Part shown: one piece after another, positions 40,435 to 48,540 of the stretch
How positions within the stretch are numbered: position 1 is the first letter of the stretch
Layout of the letters: every line of letters begins with the position of its first letter
Assembly: GCA_022071955.1 (NCBI GenBank)
Contig: JAJVIM010000006.1
Span: 106,901-170,900 of the forward strand
Origin: Anaerolineae bacterium
GTDB lineage: Bacteria > Chloroflexota > Anaerolineae > 4572-78 > J111
DNA: 64,000 nucleotides
Direction of reading: 5' to 3'
Notes under the pieces: generated by a model
Databases searched by the model: none
What the model was told of the DNA's origin: nothing
Seen by the model: the letters and a program-made list of their open reading frames with translations, nothing else
Program-made: the position numbers and the translations under genes

Positions 40435-40962
40435 ATGAACATACCCCGGCGTATTGAAATTACAGAAGGCGATATTACCCGGCTGGCGGTGGATGCCATT
40501 GTCAACGCGGCCAATAGTTCGCTGCTGGGGGGCGGCGGGGTGGATGGCGCCATTCACCGGGCCGCCGGGCCGCAACTGCTGGCCGAATGCCGCACGCTGA
40601 ACGGCTGCCCCACCGGACAGGCCAAAATTACCGGCGGTTACAATTTACCGGCCCGGTACGTGATCCACACGGTTGGCCCGGTGTGGTGTGGCGGGCAGGC
40701 CAACGAAGACGAACTGCTGGCGCAATGCTACCGCCACAGCCTGCAACTGGCTGCAGCACACCAGCTTAAAACCATCGCCTTCCCCTCAATCAGTACCGGC
40801 GTGTATGGCTTTCCAATGGAACGGGCCGCGCGTATCGCTCTGGCGGAAATCGATAAGTTTCTGCAAAATAACACTGAATTTGAAAAAGTGATTTTGGTTT
40901 GCTTTGGCCAGCCGGCGTATCAAATTCACGTCAACGCGGCCAAAGAAATGTGGGGCGACTAA
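40435..40962 (+). CDS. Macro-domain protein (MacroD/YmdB-type O-acetyl-ADP-ribose deacetylase)
   Basis: 175 residues, a single macro domain. Ligand-site motifs: [20 protein letters not shown], the glycine-rich [35 protein letters not shown], and [12 protein letters not shown]. MacroD-type enzymes remove ADP-ribose from acidic residues or hydrolyse O-acetyl-ADP-ribose. GGGAGG lies about 10 nt before the ATG. Its leader is made of dispersed repeat, so its expression may depend on read-through from the kinase gene. It converges on the Ig-like gene with a gap of 3 bp. Confidence 0.93.
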   Translation: MNIPRRIEITEGDITRLAVDAIVNAANSSLLGGGGVDGAIHRAAGPQLLAECRTLNGCPTGQAKITGGYNLPARYVIHTVGPVWCGGQANEDELLAQCYRHSLQLAAAHQLKTIAFPSISTGVYGFPMERAARIALAEIDKFLQNNTEFEKVILVCFGQPAYQIHVNAAKEMWGD

Positions 40963-40965
40963 CCG

Positions 40966-42732
40966 TTAGCGCCGCCGCGAAGAGCGCGACGTGCCGGTGC
41001 GGGTTGACCGGCCGGTGTAGCGGATTGTGCCTTCGTCCTGGTAGGGGGTGTTACGCAGGTAGTGGCGGTGTACGGCCCTGTCTTCCAACACGGCAATATT
41101 GAGCGTGCCTTTCACATTGCCGCCGGTGGTGCTGGCGCTGGCCTCAACGCTGTACTCACCGGGAGCGACTACCCGCCCAAAATCATCGTAGCCATCCCAA
41201 TGCAACGTGTGCTGCCCGCCGCTGCGATGCCGCCGGTGCAGCAGCGTGGCCACCGTGTTGCCGCGCCGGTCTTTTATCTCCACCGTGGTGCGGGCCGCTT
41301 TTGACAGATCGATGGCCAGCCGCATAAATCGGCCTTCTTCCGGCAGCCCCGGCTGAAAACTGCTACTATCCGCCGACACCACCAGCGACACCGGCCGCGT
41401 GACCCAATAAGCAATAATCAGCAGCAGCGGCAGCGAGATCAGCACCGGCACAAAATAGGTAGATAGCTCCGGCAGGTTGCGGGCCACCCGGGCCAGTTCC
41501 GATTCCGGGGCGCTGACGTTGTACCGAATCCGGCGCTGCAATCGGGTGGTATTACCGGCCTGATCCTGCGCCAACACATCGAGCAGATTATCGCCGGTGG
41601 CCAGATTGACGCTGGTTTGAAACTCGCCCAGCGAGCTGACCGGCACAGTTTGGCCGCCCACCTGCACCAGCACGCCGGGATCGGTTTTTCCGATGATCTG
41701 CACATCGGACTGCTGGAACGTTTGCCCGTTTTCCACGTTGACGCTGAGCGCGGGCGGCAGCGTTTTGCGCCGCACAATCAGTTCCTGCGTGGTCACGTTG
41801 CCCACGTCATCGGTGGCGGCAATGCGCAGCACATTTTCGCCTTCCTGCAAAATCACTTCGCGGCTAAATTCGCCGGCCTCGTTCACTGGCGTTTCCTGCC
41901 CGTTCACTTTGATGGTAGTCCCGGCCGGCACCACCCCCGAAACCGGAACCAGGCTTTCTTTGGTCCACACCCCGCTGGCCGGGTTGGTTACGGTCACCTC
42001 CGGCGGTTGAGTAACCAAAATCACCTCTCGCGACAGGCTGGCCGTGTTGCCGGCCGGGTCTGTGGCCTGTACCACAATTTCGTTGGACCCTTCAAGCAGT
42101 TGGCGTTTGTAGGTAAAATGGCCGTCGGCGTCTACCGGAATGTACGACGGATCGCCCCGCACCAGCACCACGGCGTCGGCGTCGGTCAACCCTTCGATGC
42201 TCAGATTGGCGTCGCGCACCCGGTTGGTATCGTTCAGATTGGCCAGCCGCAGCGTGGGCGGCAGGGTATCCACCAGCACCGTGGCGCTTTGCGTTCCGGC
42301 CCGCATGGTGCCTTTGGCAGTCACCTCCAGCCGGTAACGACCATCGTCTACCGGCTGGCCCACACTGTTTTTGCCGTCCCACACGGCCACGTGCTGGCCC
42401 CGGGTTTGAAACTCGTTGGATTTGATGGTGCGCAGCAGGTTGTGCCCTTCATCAAAAACATTGATGGTCACTTCGGCGTCTTCGTTGAGGGTGTAGCTAA
42501 AGTTGGTTGAATCCTGGGCCAGATCGCCGTTGGGCGAAATAATGCTGGGTGAGGCTTCGGCGGACACTTTGGGTGTGCGCAGCCAATCGCCAATAAAGGT
42601 AACACCCAATAACACAGCAACCGTACCCACGGTAATCACCGTGGCGAGCGGACCAAAGCTCAACCCGTTACTGGTGGCGCGACGGCGGATTTTCTGTTTT
42701 TCCGTGTCGAGTTGCTGAAATCTTGTGGACAT
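40966..42732 (-). CDS. Two-TM membrane protein with Ig/FlgD-like repeats and an Arg-rich C-terminus
   Basis: 588 residues; no assigned function. TM1 lies at about 26-48 after a basic head (KQKIRRR). The region 50-425 is a chain of beta-sandwich repeats: a FlgD-like Ig unit first (GHNLLRTIKSNEF, WDGKNSVGQPVDDGRYRLEV), then three or four Big/Y_Y-type units marked by VQATDPAGNTASL, IAATDDVGNVTTQ and LAQDQAGNTTRL. TM2 is at 425-443. A second FlgD-like unit (LHWDGYDDFGRVVAPGEYSV) and a tail ending in SRSSRRR follow. The simplest topology puts this last domain in the cytoplasm, unusual for an Ig-like fold. Last gene of the AAA operon, 6 bp after the previous gene. Confidence 0.75.
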   Translation of the reverse strand: MSTRFQQLDTEKQKIRRRATSNGLSFGPLATVITVGTVAVLLGVTFIGDWLRTPKVSAEASPSIISPNGDLAQDSTNFSYTLNEDAEVTINVFDEGHNLLRTIKSNEFQTRGQHVAVWDGKNSVGQPVDDGRYRLEVTAKGTMRAGTQSATVLVDTLPPTLRLANLNDTNRVRDANLSIEGLTDADAVVLVRGDPSYIPVDADGHFTYKRQLLEGSNEIVVQATDPAGNTASLSREVILVTQPPEVTVTNPASGVWTKESLVPVSGVVPAGTTIKVNGQETPVNEAGEFSREVILQEGENVLRIAATDDVGNVTTQELIVRRKTLPPALSVNVENGQTFQQSDVQIIGKTDPGVLVQVGGQTVPVSSLGEFQTSVNLATGDNLLDVLAQDQAGNTTRLQRRIRYNVSAPESELARVARNLPELSTYFVPVLISLPLLLIIAYWVTRPVSLVVSADSSSFQPGLPEEGRFMRLAIDLSKAARTTVEIKDRRGNTVATLLHRRHRSGGQHTLHWDGYDDFGRVVAPGEYSVEASASTTGGNVKGTLNIAVLEDRAVHRHYLRNTPYQDEGTIRYTGRSTRTGTSRSSRRR

Positions 42733-42738
42733 TGCCTA

Positions 42739-43839
42739 TCAATCTATTTCCAACATAATCAGGCCGGAGTCATTTTGGGGCGGTTCCCATTCTGGCAATT
42801 CACTTTGATGCGGTACCGGCACCGGCTGGCGCAGTCCGTCAACCTGGCTGGCTACCGTGCTTTGGCCGGCCGGTTTTGGCGACCGGCTAAACATCCCCAG
42901 CCCGCGGCGCGGAGTCCGGCGCAGATTTCGGGGCGGGGCCACCGGCAAATCCAGCGACTCGCGCAGGCTGTACACAATCGAGCCAACGACAATTACCACC
43001 ATTAATGAAAAAAGTGGCGCTACCGGATCGGCGGCGGCAACCACGGCTGGGCTAACGGCGTCGCTGAGCCAGTACGGCAGCCCAATATGGGTTAGCAGCA
43101 GGATCAACCCACCCCCCGCGGTCACTACCATAATCGACCACGGCGCGCGGTATTTCACCCATTTGCGGGCGGCCAGCGTGCCCACAAAGCTACCGGCCAC
43201 CGTCCAGCCGACAACCTGTAGCAGGTTGTACAAAATCACATTTGAGGTAACGGCAAAAGGTTCAACCAGCAGCAGCAGCGTATCCAGCGAATTAGCCCCC
43301 TGAAATCGTCCGGCAATGGCCTCAACCGTGGGTGTATGGCCGGCCAGCACCAGCCAGTCGGGGTCCATACCGGCCATACCGGCCAGCAGTTTGCTCCAAA
43401 TAGCGGCCAACGCGCCAATCCACGCGCCGGCCAATCCGCCCCACCACAGGCCACCCAAAATGGGCGCCAGCCAGTGCAGGTGATATTCGGCCAGCAGCGG
43501 CGTGGCCAACACCAGCGCCGTCGCTCCCAGATAGTGGGCCATAATCCGGTGGCCGAGCGCCGCCCCGGCAATAAACAGCACCGCCAAATACAGGTTGATG
43601 GTATACAGCGGGTAACACAACGCCGCCGCCGCCGCCGAATATGCCAGCAACGGCCAGCGCACGCCCAAAACTCCCACGGCCACCCCAATCACCACCACCC
43701 AGTTTTCCGGGTAGACCCCCATGCTTTTGAGCGCCAGAGTCACCAGCAGGGCAAAACCAACCGCCGTAGTGGTGCTTTCTAGCTGGGCCTGGTAACGTCG
43801 ATATAAACTATGCGGGCCTCGAAAAGTGTGCGCAATCAT
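42739..43839 (-). CDS. Polytopic membrane protein of unknown function
   Basis: 366 residues with about eight hydrophobic spans between 25 and 315, then a Pro/Arg-rich cytoplasmic tail (RNLRRTPRRGLGMFSRSPKP). The family is not recognised. Spans are rich in Gly and Trp (LGGLWWGGLAGAWIGALAAI). No Shine-Dalgarno motif is visible before the ATG, because the upstream DNA is dispersed repeat; translation may depend on the upstream AAA gene. It lies between a Ycf46-like ATPase and the Ig-like membrane protein, so the three may form one envelope complex (inference). Confidence 0.7.
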   Translation of the reverse strand: MIAHTFRGPHSLYRRYQAQLESTTTAVGFALLVTLALKSMGVYPENWVVVIGVAVGVLGVRWPLLAYSAAAAALCYPLYTINLYLAVLFIAGAALGHRIMAHYLGATALVLATPLLAEYHLHWLAPILGGLWWGGLAGAWIGALAAIWSKLLAGMAGMDPDWLVLAGHTPTVEAIAGRFQGANSLDTLLLLVEPFAVTSNVILYNLLQVVGWTVAGSFVGTLAARKWVKYRAPWSIMVVTAGGGLILLLTHIGLPYWLSDAVSPAVVAAADPVAPLFSLMVVIVVGSIVYSLRESLDLPVAPPRNLRRTPRRGLGMFSRSPKPAGQSTVASQVDGLRQPVPVPHQSELPEWEPPQNDSGLIMLEID

Positions 43840-43927
43840 AATAAATCAATTATCAATGACCAATTATCAATGACCAAAGATGGATTCAAAAGACAATTTT
43901 TGTTCATTGATAATTGGTCGTTGGCAT
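43840..43927. repeat. Imperfect inverted repeat between AAA and membrane-protein genes
   Basis: TCAATGACCAATTATCAATG (43853-43872) pairs with 43905-43924 at 18 of 20 positions, and both mismatches can be G-U pairs. The CAATGAC/CAATTAT units are heptamers related to those at 63752-63847. The repeat abuts both the stop of one gene and the start of the next. Confidence 0.7.
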
Positions 43928-45514
43928 TTATCCAAGTTCCATGTGGCGCAGCCCGTTGTTGCGGCGAGGTAACACCGGCTGGGGTTGGGGCGGCTCCGAG
44001 GCGGGCCGGGCGTGGGTTCTGGCCCACTGGCGCAACGCCGTAATTTTGCTCTCCATTGTCTGCGACAACGGAATGGTGCTCTTTAAATTGCGAAACAGGT
44101 CCTCGTCGGTCAGGTCGCGTTCGTTTTCAAAGGCATCGTACAAGCCATCGATGATCACCTGCTCAATTTCCGCGCCGCTAAACCCGTCGCTGGCCAGCGC
44201 CAGATCGTTCAGGGCAAATTCCAGCGGATCGCGCCCCCGGCGAGCCAGATGGATGGCAAAAATTTCGCGCCGTTCCTGGAGTTGCGGCAAATCGACAAAG
44301 AATATTTCGTCAAACCGGCCTTTGCGCAGCACTTCCGGCGGCAGGGCGGCAATATCGTTGGCCGTGCCAATCACAAACACCGGCGATGTTTTCTCCTGCA
44401 TCCAGGTGAGCAGGCTGCCAAACACCCGCGCCGATGTCCCGGCGTCGGCGCTGCCGGAACCGCTGGCCCCGGCCAATCCTTTTTCAATTTCATCCAGCCA
44501 CAACACGCACGGAGCCACATTTTCGGCCAGGCGCAGCGCCGTGCGGATATTCTGCTCCGACGAACCGACCAGTTCGCTGAAAACGCGGCCCAAATCGAGC
44601 CGCAGCAGCGGGAGTTGCCACTGGCTGGCCACGGCTTTGGCCAGCAAACTTTTGCCGGCGCCCTGCACGCCCAACAACAGCAGTCCTTTCGGTTCCGGCA
44701 GGCCAAAACGACGGGCTTTTTCGGTAAAGGCCATGCCGCGCTTGCGCAGCCACTGCTTCACCAGCCCCAGCCCGCCCACGTTGGCAAAGCCTTCAACCGT
44801 TTCGTAATATTCCAAAATCTGCGAGCGGCTGATCAACTGTTCTTTTTCGGCGATAATGATGCCCAAATCCAGCTTGCGGCCCATCACCAAACTTTTGGCA
44901 AACACGTTTTCGGCTTCAATGCAGGTGAGGCCGCGGGCCGCATTGAGCACCCGCTCGCGCTCATCCGGGTGCATTTTGAGCTGCACCCCGGCAATTTCCC
45001 GCGCCGAGCGCACCACCCGGTCCAGCGACAGTTCCAGCTCGTCCGGTGTGGGCAGCGAGTAATCCAGTACGGTGATGTCCTTCTCCAGATCAGACGGGAA
45101 TCTGAGGATGGGCGACAGAATGATCAGCGTTTTCCGGCTTTCTTTGAGCTGGTTGGTAATATCCCGCAGGCGGCGAATCACCACCGGATGATCGGGGCCG
45201 CCGCGGTCGTTGTCTAAAAACGGATGAAAATCCTTTAAAACAAAAATAGCTGCTTCTTGCGAATGCGCCACAAAATCCAGCGCATTGAGCGGGTCGCGGG
45301 TGGCCGGGTCGATGGGATGAGTTTGCACCACATCGAGCGGCATAATACCGTTGGTCAGCGTCCACTCGTACAGTTTTTTGCGCCGTTCCAGCGCCACCTG
45401 GCGCAGCATATCTTCAATGCGGCGCTCTTCCCAGGACACAATGTAAATAATGGGGTACTTGGCCCGGGTCAGTGTATTGAGTTCTTCAACGCGATGCGTG
45501 GCGTGCATTTCCAA
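43928..45514 (-). CDS. Ycf46-like AAA+ ATPase
   Basis: 528 residues. An N-terminal domain (about 1-250; TRAKYPIIYIVSWEERRIED and RLRDITNQLKESRKTLIILS) is typical of Ycf46-type proteins. The AAA+ module has LLLLGVQGAGKSLLAKAVA (P-loop near 280-288), VLWLDEIEKGLAG (Walker B near 334), GTAND (sensor 1) and RKGRFDEIFFVDLP (arginine-finger region). A Pro-rich tail ends in RRNNGLRHMELG. The TTG at 45514 is preferred over the ATG at 45508 because AGGGAAGAG lies at better spacing. Ycf46 is linked to inorganic-carbon regulation in cyanobacteria; here it heads an operon with two membrane proteins. Driven by a consensus promoter. Confidence 0.88.
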   Translation of the reverse strand: MEMHATHRVEELNTLTRAKYPIIYIVSWEERRIEDMLRQVALERRKKLYEWTLTNGIMPLDVVQTHPIDPATRDPLNALDFVAHSQEAAIFVLKDFHPFLDNDRGGPDHPVVIRRLRDITNQLKESRKTLIILSPILRFPSDLEKDITVLDYSLPTPDELELSLDRVVRSAREIAGVQLKMHPDERERVLNAARGLTCIEAENVFAKSLVMGRKLDLGIIIAEKEQLISRSQILEYYETVEGFANVGGLGLVKQWLRKRGMAFTEKARRFGLPEPKGLLLLGVQGAGKSLLAKAVASQWQLPLLRLDLGRVFSELVGSSEQNIRTALRLAENVAPCVLWLDEIEKGLAGASGSGSADAGTSARVFGSLLTWMQEKTSPVFVIGTANDIAALPPEVLRKGRFDEIFFVDLPQLQERREIFAIHLARRGRDPLEFALNDLALASDGFSGAEIEQVIIDGLYDAFENERDLTDEDLFRNLKSTIPLSQTMESKITALRQWARTHARPASEPPQPQPVLPRRNNGLRHMELG

Positions 45515-45576
45515 ACCGATACTCTTCCCTGGTTACCGTGCAGCCAAGTTACATAATAGCCTTACATAACTATTTG

Positions 45577-45605
45577 ACTATAACATAACTGGACATTAAT
45601 GTCAA
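45577..45605 (-). promoter_or_regulatory. Consensus promoter of the Ycf46-like operon, with overlapping palindrome
   Basis: On the minus strand TTGACA (45605-45600), a 17-bp spacer and TATAGT (45582-45577). GACATTAATGTC at 45592-45603 is a perfect 12-bp palindrome covering the -35 and spacer, so it may be a repressor site. Three ACATAA motifs lie at 45551, 45564 and 45583. Confidence 0.75.
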
Positions 45606-45681
45606 CGAAATAACGCCCGGTTCAATTGCGGGCCAAATCGTTTTATTTGGCTTAAATAGGCCTAATTACCTGAAATATACA

Positions 45682-45711
45682 TTGACCTGGCCCGATTCTT
45701 TGTGTTAAGCT
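45682..45711 (+). promoter_or_regulatory. Probable promoter of the DUF5107 gene
   Basis: TTGACC (45682-45687), an 18-bp spacer and TAAGCT (45706-45711). The -35 is good and the -10 is weak. It is divergent from the AAA promoter. Confidence 0.45.
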
Positions 45712-45763
45712 ATCAGTAGCTTAATTGCTCTTTACCAACCGGGGGGCCACAGAAAGAGGCTCA

Positions 45764-48412
45764 ATGATGAAAACACCACAATTGGCGTGGATTGTTGGTT
45801 TGCTGCTGCTGGCGGCGATACTGCTGCTGGTGCGCGGCGCGGTTTCCGGGCAGGCGCGGCTAACCAGCCAGGCTCAAACCCGTGTTTCGGTCTCGTCGAT
45901 TGAACTATCCGTCCATCCGGTTGAAAACGCGCTCACCCAGCAAATTAACCCCACCTACAACATGCCCTACGCCCGGCTCGACCGCGGCAAGTACGACGCC
46001 GGCCGGCTGGAAAGGCGCACGTTTACGCTCATCACCCTGGAAAACGATTACCTCAAACTAACCCTCCTGCCCGAACTCGGCGGGCGGATTTATCAGGCCA
46101 TCTTCAAACCGACCGGCAACAATATGTTCTATCAAAACCCGGTGCTCAAACCCTCGCCGTGGGGGCCGCCGGAAATGGGCTGGTGGTGGGCCGCCGGCGG
46201 CATGGAATGGGGCCTGCCGGTTGAGGAGCACGGCTACGAGTGGGGCATCCCCTGGCAGTACACCATCACCGAAACCGCCGACGGCGTCACCGTGGAACTG
46301 CGCGACTCCACCGCCAGTGACCGGCTGCGCGCCCGCGTGGCCGTCACCCTGCCCAACGACGCCGCCTTTTTTGAGGTGTCGCCGACGCTGGACAACCCTA
46401 CCGCCGCGCCCATCGACTACAAATTCTGGCTCAACGCCATGCTCGCCCCCGGCCCGGCCAACAAAGTCAACCCCAATTTGCGCATTATTATGCCCACCGA
46501 CCGCGTCACCGTTCATTCCAGCGGCGACAGCCGGTTGCCCGGCCCGTGGACGCAGGCCAACTGGCCGGTACACAACGGCGTCGATTACAGCCTGCTGGCC
46601 AACTGGCGGCAGTGGTACGGCTTTTTCCAGTACCCCCGCGCCGGCGGCGATTTTCAGGCTATTTATGATGAAGGCTACAACGAAGGCGTAGTGCGCACCT
46701 ACAACAGCCAGCAGGTGCAGGGAGCCAAGTTTTTTGCTTTTGGCAACGGCTCGCAGGCCATCTCGCCGGATTTGTACACCGACGACGGCTCCAGCTACGT
46801 TGAAATTCACGGCGGAGTCGCGCCCACCTTTGCCGACACCCGGCGGCTCAACGCCGGCGAGCAGTTCGGCTGGACCGAACGCTGGTATCCCGTGGCCGGG
46901 CTGGGCAGCCTCACCTGGGCCAACGACCGGCTCGCGCTGAACCTGCAATCCGGCGGCAGCGCCACCACGCTGCACATCGCTGCCACGCGGGCGCTGGCCA
47001 ACGCCCGGGTGCTGCTGCTGCGCCGCGCCACCAACGAAGTTTTGTTTCAGACCGATAACCTGACCATCGAACCGGGCCAGCCCTACCACTCGCCGGCAAT
47101 CAACACTGGCCCACTCAGCCGCAGCGAACTGGCCGTAGCCGTTTACAACGAGGGCGCGCTCATCGGCGCGTATCAATACAGCGGCGGCCAGCCGGTCACG
47201 CCAACGTCGGGCGCACCGCCGCAATGGCAGGGCCAACTGGTGCGCGAGACACCCTTCAACAGTTGGGCCAGCGTGCTGCGAGTGTGGGTGCGCAACCAAA
47301 TTGGCCTGCCAGTCACGCTCGCCACCGAGAATGGCAGTTGGCGGGTGACCAACAAAACGGGCAGCAAAGCCGAATACGGCATCGACGCGCTGGAGTTTGC
47401 CCCGCTGGCCCCCGGCGTGTACGTGCTCACCCCGGAGGGTCTGGGCACGTCCTTTAAATTTGAACTCCGGCCCGGCACCATCGCCGAAGTGGTGTTTGAC
47501 CAAACCGCCGCCGGGCCAACCCCGCCCACGGCAACCGCCACACCCACCGCCACCCGCCCGCCGGCGTCGCCCTCACCCACAGCCACCGCCACCCGCACCC
47601 CAACCGCCACGGCCACACCGTCGCCCACCGCCAATCTGTCGGCCTGGCAGGGGCAGATTCGGCGCACCGTGCCGGTGACCGGCTGGGCCTGTGTGGCCCG
47701 GATTTGGGTCACAGGCAAACCCGGCCTCAAAGTAACGCTGACCGCGCTGGATTGGAACTGGAGCGGTACCGCTCTCACCGGCTCCAAGGCCGAATACGGC
47801 CCCGACGCGCTGGAGTTTTCGCCGCTGCCGCCGGGCCGGTACGTGGCCCGCGTGCCGGAACTGGCCGCCAGCTTTGAATTCCAGCTCGAAGCCAGCCGCA
47901 TCACCGAAGTGGTGTTTGCCCCGGCCGCCGCCACCCCGACGCCGGCAGTCACGGCCACCCCAACCCCAACTGCATCGCCTACGGCCACGACCAGCCCGCA
48001 AACATCGCCAACGGCCACGGCTACGGCCCCGGCCAGCCCCACAGCAACCTCCTCACCCACGGCCAGCGCCACTGCTACGCCCACGGCCACGCCTACCCCA
48101 ACTCCGGCTTCGGTTTGGACCGCGCGCATTGCCAGCAACCAGCCGGTATCCAGCAACTGGTTCAGCGTAATCCGGGTGAGCGTGCAAAACCAGCTCAACC
48201 TGCCGGTCCGCATCACCCTGCTCACCCCGCAGGGGCCAACCTGGAGCGCCACCTGCCGCACCGGCAGCAAGCCGGAATTTGGCCCCACCTTTTGCGAGTT
48301 TGCCCCCATCGTTCCCGGCACGTACCTGCTCGCACCGCAGGGGGTAGATACTACCGCCACGGTCACTGTTGCCGGCGGCGCGGTAGCGGTGGTTTTGTTT
48401 GAGAAAAGTTAG
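45764..48412 (+). CDS. DUF5107-type secreted or anchored carbohydrate-related protein with three C-terminal repeats
   Basis: 882 residues from the ATG at 45764 (AAAGAGG upstream; a TTG at 45725 is less likely). A signal peptide or anchor (residues about 5-32) is followed by a mutarotase-like DUF5107 domain (about 45-410: LITLENDYLKLTLLPELGGR, EEHGYEWGIPWQY). Three homologous beta-rich repeats follow (nt 47215-47510, 47640-47930, 48110-48405), each with WxGQ/WTARI, a GSKAEYGxDALEF-like motif and a V-A/V-VF end. Pro/Thr/Ala linkers separate them. It probably acts on or binds glycans at the cell surface (inference). Confidence 0.82.
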   Translation: MMKTPQLAWIVGLLLLAAILLLVRGAVSGQARLTSQAQTRVSVSSIELSVHPVENALTQQINPTYNMPYARLDRGKYDAGRLERRTFTLITLENDYLKLTLLPELGGRIYQAIFKPTGNNMFYQNPVLKPSPWGPPEMGWWWAAGGMEWGLPVEEHGYEWGIPWQYTITETADGVTVELRDSTASDRLRARVAVTLPNDAAFFEVSPTLDNPTAAPIDYKFWLNAMLAPGPANKVNPNLRIIMPTDRVTVHSSGDSRLPGPWTQANWPVHNGVDYSLLANWRQWYGFFQYPRAGGDFQAIYDEGYNEGVVRTYNSQQVQGAKFFAFGNGSQAISPDLYTDDGSSYVEIHGGVAPTFADTRRLNAGEQFGWTERWYPVAGLGSLTWANDRLALNLQSGGSATTLHIAATRALANARVLLLRRATNEVLFQTDNLTIEPGQPYHSPAINTGPLSRSELAVAVYNEGALIGAYQYSGGQPVTPTSGAPPQWQGQLVRETPFNSWASVLRVWVRNQIGLPVTLATENGSWRVTNKTGSKAEYGIDALEFAPLAPGVYVLTPEGLGTSFKFELRPGTIAEVVFDQTAAGPTPPTATATPTATRPPASPSPTATATRTPTATATPSPTANLSAWQGQIRRTVPVTGWACVARIWVTGKPGLKVTLTALDWNWSGTALTGSKAEYGPDALEFSPLPPGRYVARVPELAASFEFQLEASRITEVVFAPAAATPTPAVTATPTPTASPTATTSPQTSPTATATAPASPTATSSPTASATATPTATPTPTPASVWTARIASNQPVSSNWFSVIRVSVQNQLNLPVRITLLTPQGPTWSATCRTGSKPEFGPTFCEFAPIVPGTYLLAPQGVDTTATVTVAGGAVAVVLFEKS

Positions 48413-48540
48413 CTACCCGGCCCAACGGTTGTCAGAAACGCCGAAGCGTATTATCATAACCCCAGCCGATCCATCGCCGCCCGGCTCGTTCTGCCCGGAT
48501 TTCAACAGTATCAGTCGGCGAAAATTTTAGTTGGCACGTG

